A DNA stretch of 43,986 nt from contig DYIC01000001.1 in NCBI GenBank assembly GCA_020723845.1, positions 7,309 through 51,294 on the forward strand, in the 5' to 3' direction. The DNA is from Hydrogenophaga sp. (GTDB lineage: Bacteria; Pseudomonadota; Gammaproteobacteria; Burkholderiales; Burkholderiaceae_C). Position numbers and translations under genes: made by a program. The notes beneath the pieces were generated by a model, which was not told the DNA's origin, ran no database searches, and saw nothing but the letters and a program-made list of their open reading frames with translations. Position 1 is the first letter of the stretch. Every line of letters begins with the position of its first letter. Below, piece by piece: positions 42,027 through 43,986 of the stretch.

Positions 42027-43448
42027 ATGGCCGAGTTCAAGGAAGCCCCACCCAACGCGTCCCGCGGCGAGCAGCTCCTGACCTGGATCGACAACCGCTT
42101 TCCGTTGTCCAAGCTCTACAAGGAGCATCTGGCGGAGTACTACGCGCCCAAGAATTTCAACTTCTGGTATTTCTTCGGGTCGCTGGCGCTGCTGGTGCTG
42201 GTTATCCAGATCGTCACCGGCATCTTCCTCGTCATGCACTACAAACCGGACGCGTCGCTCAACGCTGCCGGCGTGCCCGTGGCGTTCGCCTCGGTCGAGT
42301 ACATCATGCGCGACGTGCCCTGGGGCTGGTTGATCCGCTACATGCACTCCACCGGCGCCTCGGCGTTCTTCGTCGTGGTGTACTTGCACATGTATCGCGG
42401 TCTCATCTACGGTTCGTACCGCAAGCCGCGCGAGCTGGTGTGGATCTTCGGGTGCGCGATCTTCCTGGTGCTGATGGCCGAGGCCTTCATGGGCTACCTG
42501 CTGCCCTGGGGTCAGATGTCGTACTGGGGCGCGCAGGTGATCGTGAACCTGTTCTCCGCGATCCCCTTCATCGGTCCCGATCTGGCCATCCTCATTCGTG
42601 GTGACTTCGTCGTCAGCGACGCGACGCTCAACCGCTTCTTCAGCTTCCACGTCATCGCCGTGCCGCTGGTGCTGCTGGGGCTGGTGGTGGCGCACATCAT
42701 CGCGCTGCACGAGGTGGGCTCCAACAACCCCGATGGCATCGAGATCAAGGCCACGAAGGGCCCCGACGGCAAGCCGCTGGATGGCATCCCGTTCCATCCG
42801 TACTACACCGTGCACGACATTCTGGGCGTGTCCGTGTTCCTGATCGTGTTCTCGGCGATCGTGTTCTTCGCGCCCGAGCTCGGCGGCTACTTCTTGGAGT
42901 ACAACAACTTCATCCCGGCCGACCCGATGGTGACGCCGCCGCACATCGCGCCAGTGTGGTACTTCACGCCGTTTTACTCGATGCTGCGCGCCACGACGTC
43001 CGAGATGATGGTGGTCTTGGTGGCGGTGGTGCTCATCGGCGCCGTGCTGGCCGCGCTCAAGTCGCCCATGGGCATGGTCGGCAAAGCGGGCCTACTCGGT
43101 GGCGCCGTGGTGCTGTCGGCGCTCATGCTGACCATCGACGCCAAGTTCTGGGGCGTGGTCGTCATGGGGGGTGCGGTCATCATCCTGTTCTTCCTGCCTT
43201 GGCTGGACAAGGCCCCGGTCAAGTCGATCCGCTACCGGCCGAGCTGGAACAAGTATCTGTACGGCCTGTTCGTCATCAACTTTCTGATCCTGGGCTACCT
43301 GGGTGTGTTGCCGCCGTCGCCGATCGGCGAGCGCGTCTCGCAAGTGGGTACGCTGTTTTACTTCGCGTTCTTCCTGCTCATGCCGTGGTGGAGCCGCTTG
43401 GGTGAGTTCAAGCCCGTTCCGGCCCGCGTCAATTTCCAGGCCCATTGA
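42027..43448 (+). CDS. petB: Ubiquinol-cytochrome c reductase cytochrome b subunit
   Basis: This 473-residue full-length cytochrome b has eight membrane helices expected. Haem ligands are His107 and His121 (RYMHSTG, YLHMYRG) and His208 and His223 (FSFHVI, VAHIIALHEVGSNNPDG). GYLLPWGQMSYWGAQVI and PADPMVTPPHIAPVWYF (PEWY-like, here PVWY) belong to the quinol sites. As I count them, the second haem pair is 15 residues apart. The start has GAGGGAACC upstream. Confidence 0.97.
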   Translation: MAEFKEAPPNASRGEQLLTWIDNRFPLSKLYKEHLAEYYAPKNFNFWYFFGSLALLVLVIQIVTGIFLVMHYKPDASLNAAGVPVAFASVEYIMRDVPWGWLIRYMHSTGASAFFVVVYLHMYRGLIYGSYRKPRELVWIFGCAIFLVLMAEAFMGYLLPWGQMSYWGAQVIVNLFSAIPFIGPDLAILIRGDFVVSDATLNRFFSFHVIAVPLVLLGLVVAHIIALHEVGSNNPDGIEIKATKGPDGKPLDGIPFHPYYTVHDILGVSVFLIVFSAIVFFAPELGGYFLEYNNFIPADPMVTPPHIAPVWYFTPFYSMLRATTSEMMVVLVAVVLIGAVLAALKSPMGMVGKAGLLGGAVVLSALMLTIDAKFWGVVVMGGAVIILFFLPWLDKAPVKSIRYRPSWNKYLYGLFVINFLILGYLGVLPPSPIGERVSQVGTLFYFAFFLLMPWWSRLGEFKPVPARVNFQAH

Positions 43449-43471
43449 CAGACACACAGGAGTCGATTTCC

Positions 43472-43986
43472 ATGAAACGATGGATTGCCACCGGCCTGGT
43501 GGCCTTGGGTGCGATGCTGGGCGGGGCCACCGCAGCCCTGGCGGCGGGGACGAATTTCCCGATGGACAAGGCCCCCCGCCTGACCACCGATCAGGCGGCG
43601 CTGCAAAACGGCGCCAAGATCTTCGTCAACTACTGCCTGAACTGCCACTCGGCGTCGTTCGTGCGCTACAACCGCCTGACCGAGCTGGGGTTGACCGAAA
43701 AGCAGATCAAGGAAAACCTGATGTTCACCACCGACAAGGTGGGGGACTTGATGATCGCGACCATCGATCCCAAGCAGGCCAAGGCATGGTTCGGCGCCCA
43801 GCCGCCGGATCTGTCGCTGGTGGCGCGCTCGCGCGCGGCACAAATGAGCTACAGCGGCAGCGACTACCTCTATACCCTGCTGCGCGGGTACTACCGTGAC
43901 CCCAACCGCCCCACGGGCTGGAACAACGTCGTGTTCCACAACATCGGCATGCCCCATCCGCTGTGGGAACTGCAGGGCGAGCGCAA
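43472..43986 (+). CDS. petC: Ubiquinol-cytochrome c reductase cytochrome c1 subunit, 5' part
   Basis: This is the first 171 codons of cytochrome c1, cut by the window end. A Sec signal (MKRWIATGLVALGAMLGGATAALA) is followed by the haem c site CLNCH (Cys55, Cys58, His59), then ARSRAAQMSYSGSDYLYTLLRGYYRDPNRPTGWNN, typical of cytochrome c1. The distal Met ligand and C-terminal anchor lie outside. AGGAG precedes the ATG. Maturation needs the Ccs system whose gene ends at position 231. Confidence 0.95.
   Translation, partial: MKRWIATGLVALGAMLGGATAALAAGTNFPMDKAPRLTTDQAALQNGAKIFVNYCLNCHSASFVRYNRLTELGLTEKQIKENLMFTTDKVGDLMIATIDPKQAKAWFGAQPPDLSLVARSRAAQMSYSGSDYLYTLLRGYYRDPNRPTGWNNVVFHNIGMPHPLWELQGER

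Overview
The window is a gene-dense, high-GC stretch of a Gram-negative chromosome, most likely from a Comamonadaceae-like member of the Burkholderiales (Betaproteobacteria). Four things point there: the gene order (pilMNOPQ-aroKB, mlaFEDACB-ABC exporter-ibaG-murA-hisGDCBHAFIE-tatABC, degS/nif3/pdxA/petABC), a system II cytochrome c maturation gene, a short HisG, and a lysA-lptM/cyaY-ponA neighbourhood. The genus is not determined. No tRNA, rRNA, CRISPR array, phage or intact insertion sequence was seen, and no gene-free stretch exceeds 200 bases.

Layout. 1-1837 (+): end of a ccsA/ccsB-type haem-handling gene, then msrP-msrQ (periplasmic methionine sulfoxide repair). 1794-3246 (-): lptM-lysA. 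3263-3592 (+): cyaY. 3629-5998 (-): ponA (class A PBP). 6196-14218 (+): pilMNOPQ (type IV pilus alignment complex and secretin), aroK, aroB, dgt. 14237-14974: a RayT-type transposase relative that has lost its HUH histidines, followed by REP-like repeats. 15065-21356: gltBD (glutamate synthase). 21453-27008: mlaFEDACB (phospholipid transport) plus a two-gene ABC exporter. 27053-28584: ibaG and murA. 28581-35487: all nine genes of a compact histidine operon. 35480-37911: a small membrane protein, a HIT protein and tatABC. 37908-39047 (-): a DegS-like anchored protease. 39177-41248 (+): a DUF3149 small membrane protein, a Nif3-family protein and pdxA. 41386-43986: petABC (cytochrome bc1), with petC cut by the window edge.

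How the genes fit together. Most of the window is envelope and core metabolism. PBP1A, MurA, Mla, LptM, the type IV pilus machine and DegS build or guard the envelope. The Tat translocase is encoded in the same window as two likely Tat substrates, MsrP and the Rieske protein PetA. AroKB, LysA, GltBD and HisG-E are amino-acid biosynthesis. Many genes overlap by 4 bases (ATGA or GTGA), so translational coupling is pervasive.

No wholly new multi-gene system is evident. The best leads are: the RayT relative with a destroyed HUH motif and its flanking repeats; a good FNR/Anr-type box at class II spacing upstream of the DUF3149 gene; a terminator-like hairpin inside the mla operon; a two-hairpin tatA leader; a sharp GC drop in the 3' third of pilQ; and the face-to-face arrangement of lptM and cyaY. 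Promoters, operators and hairpins were found by eye and are inferences.
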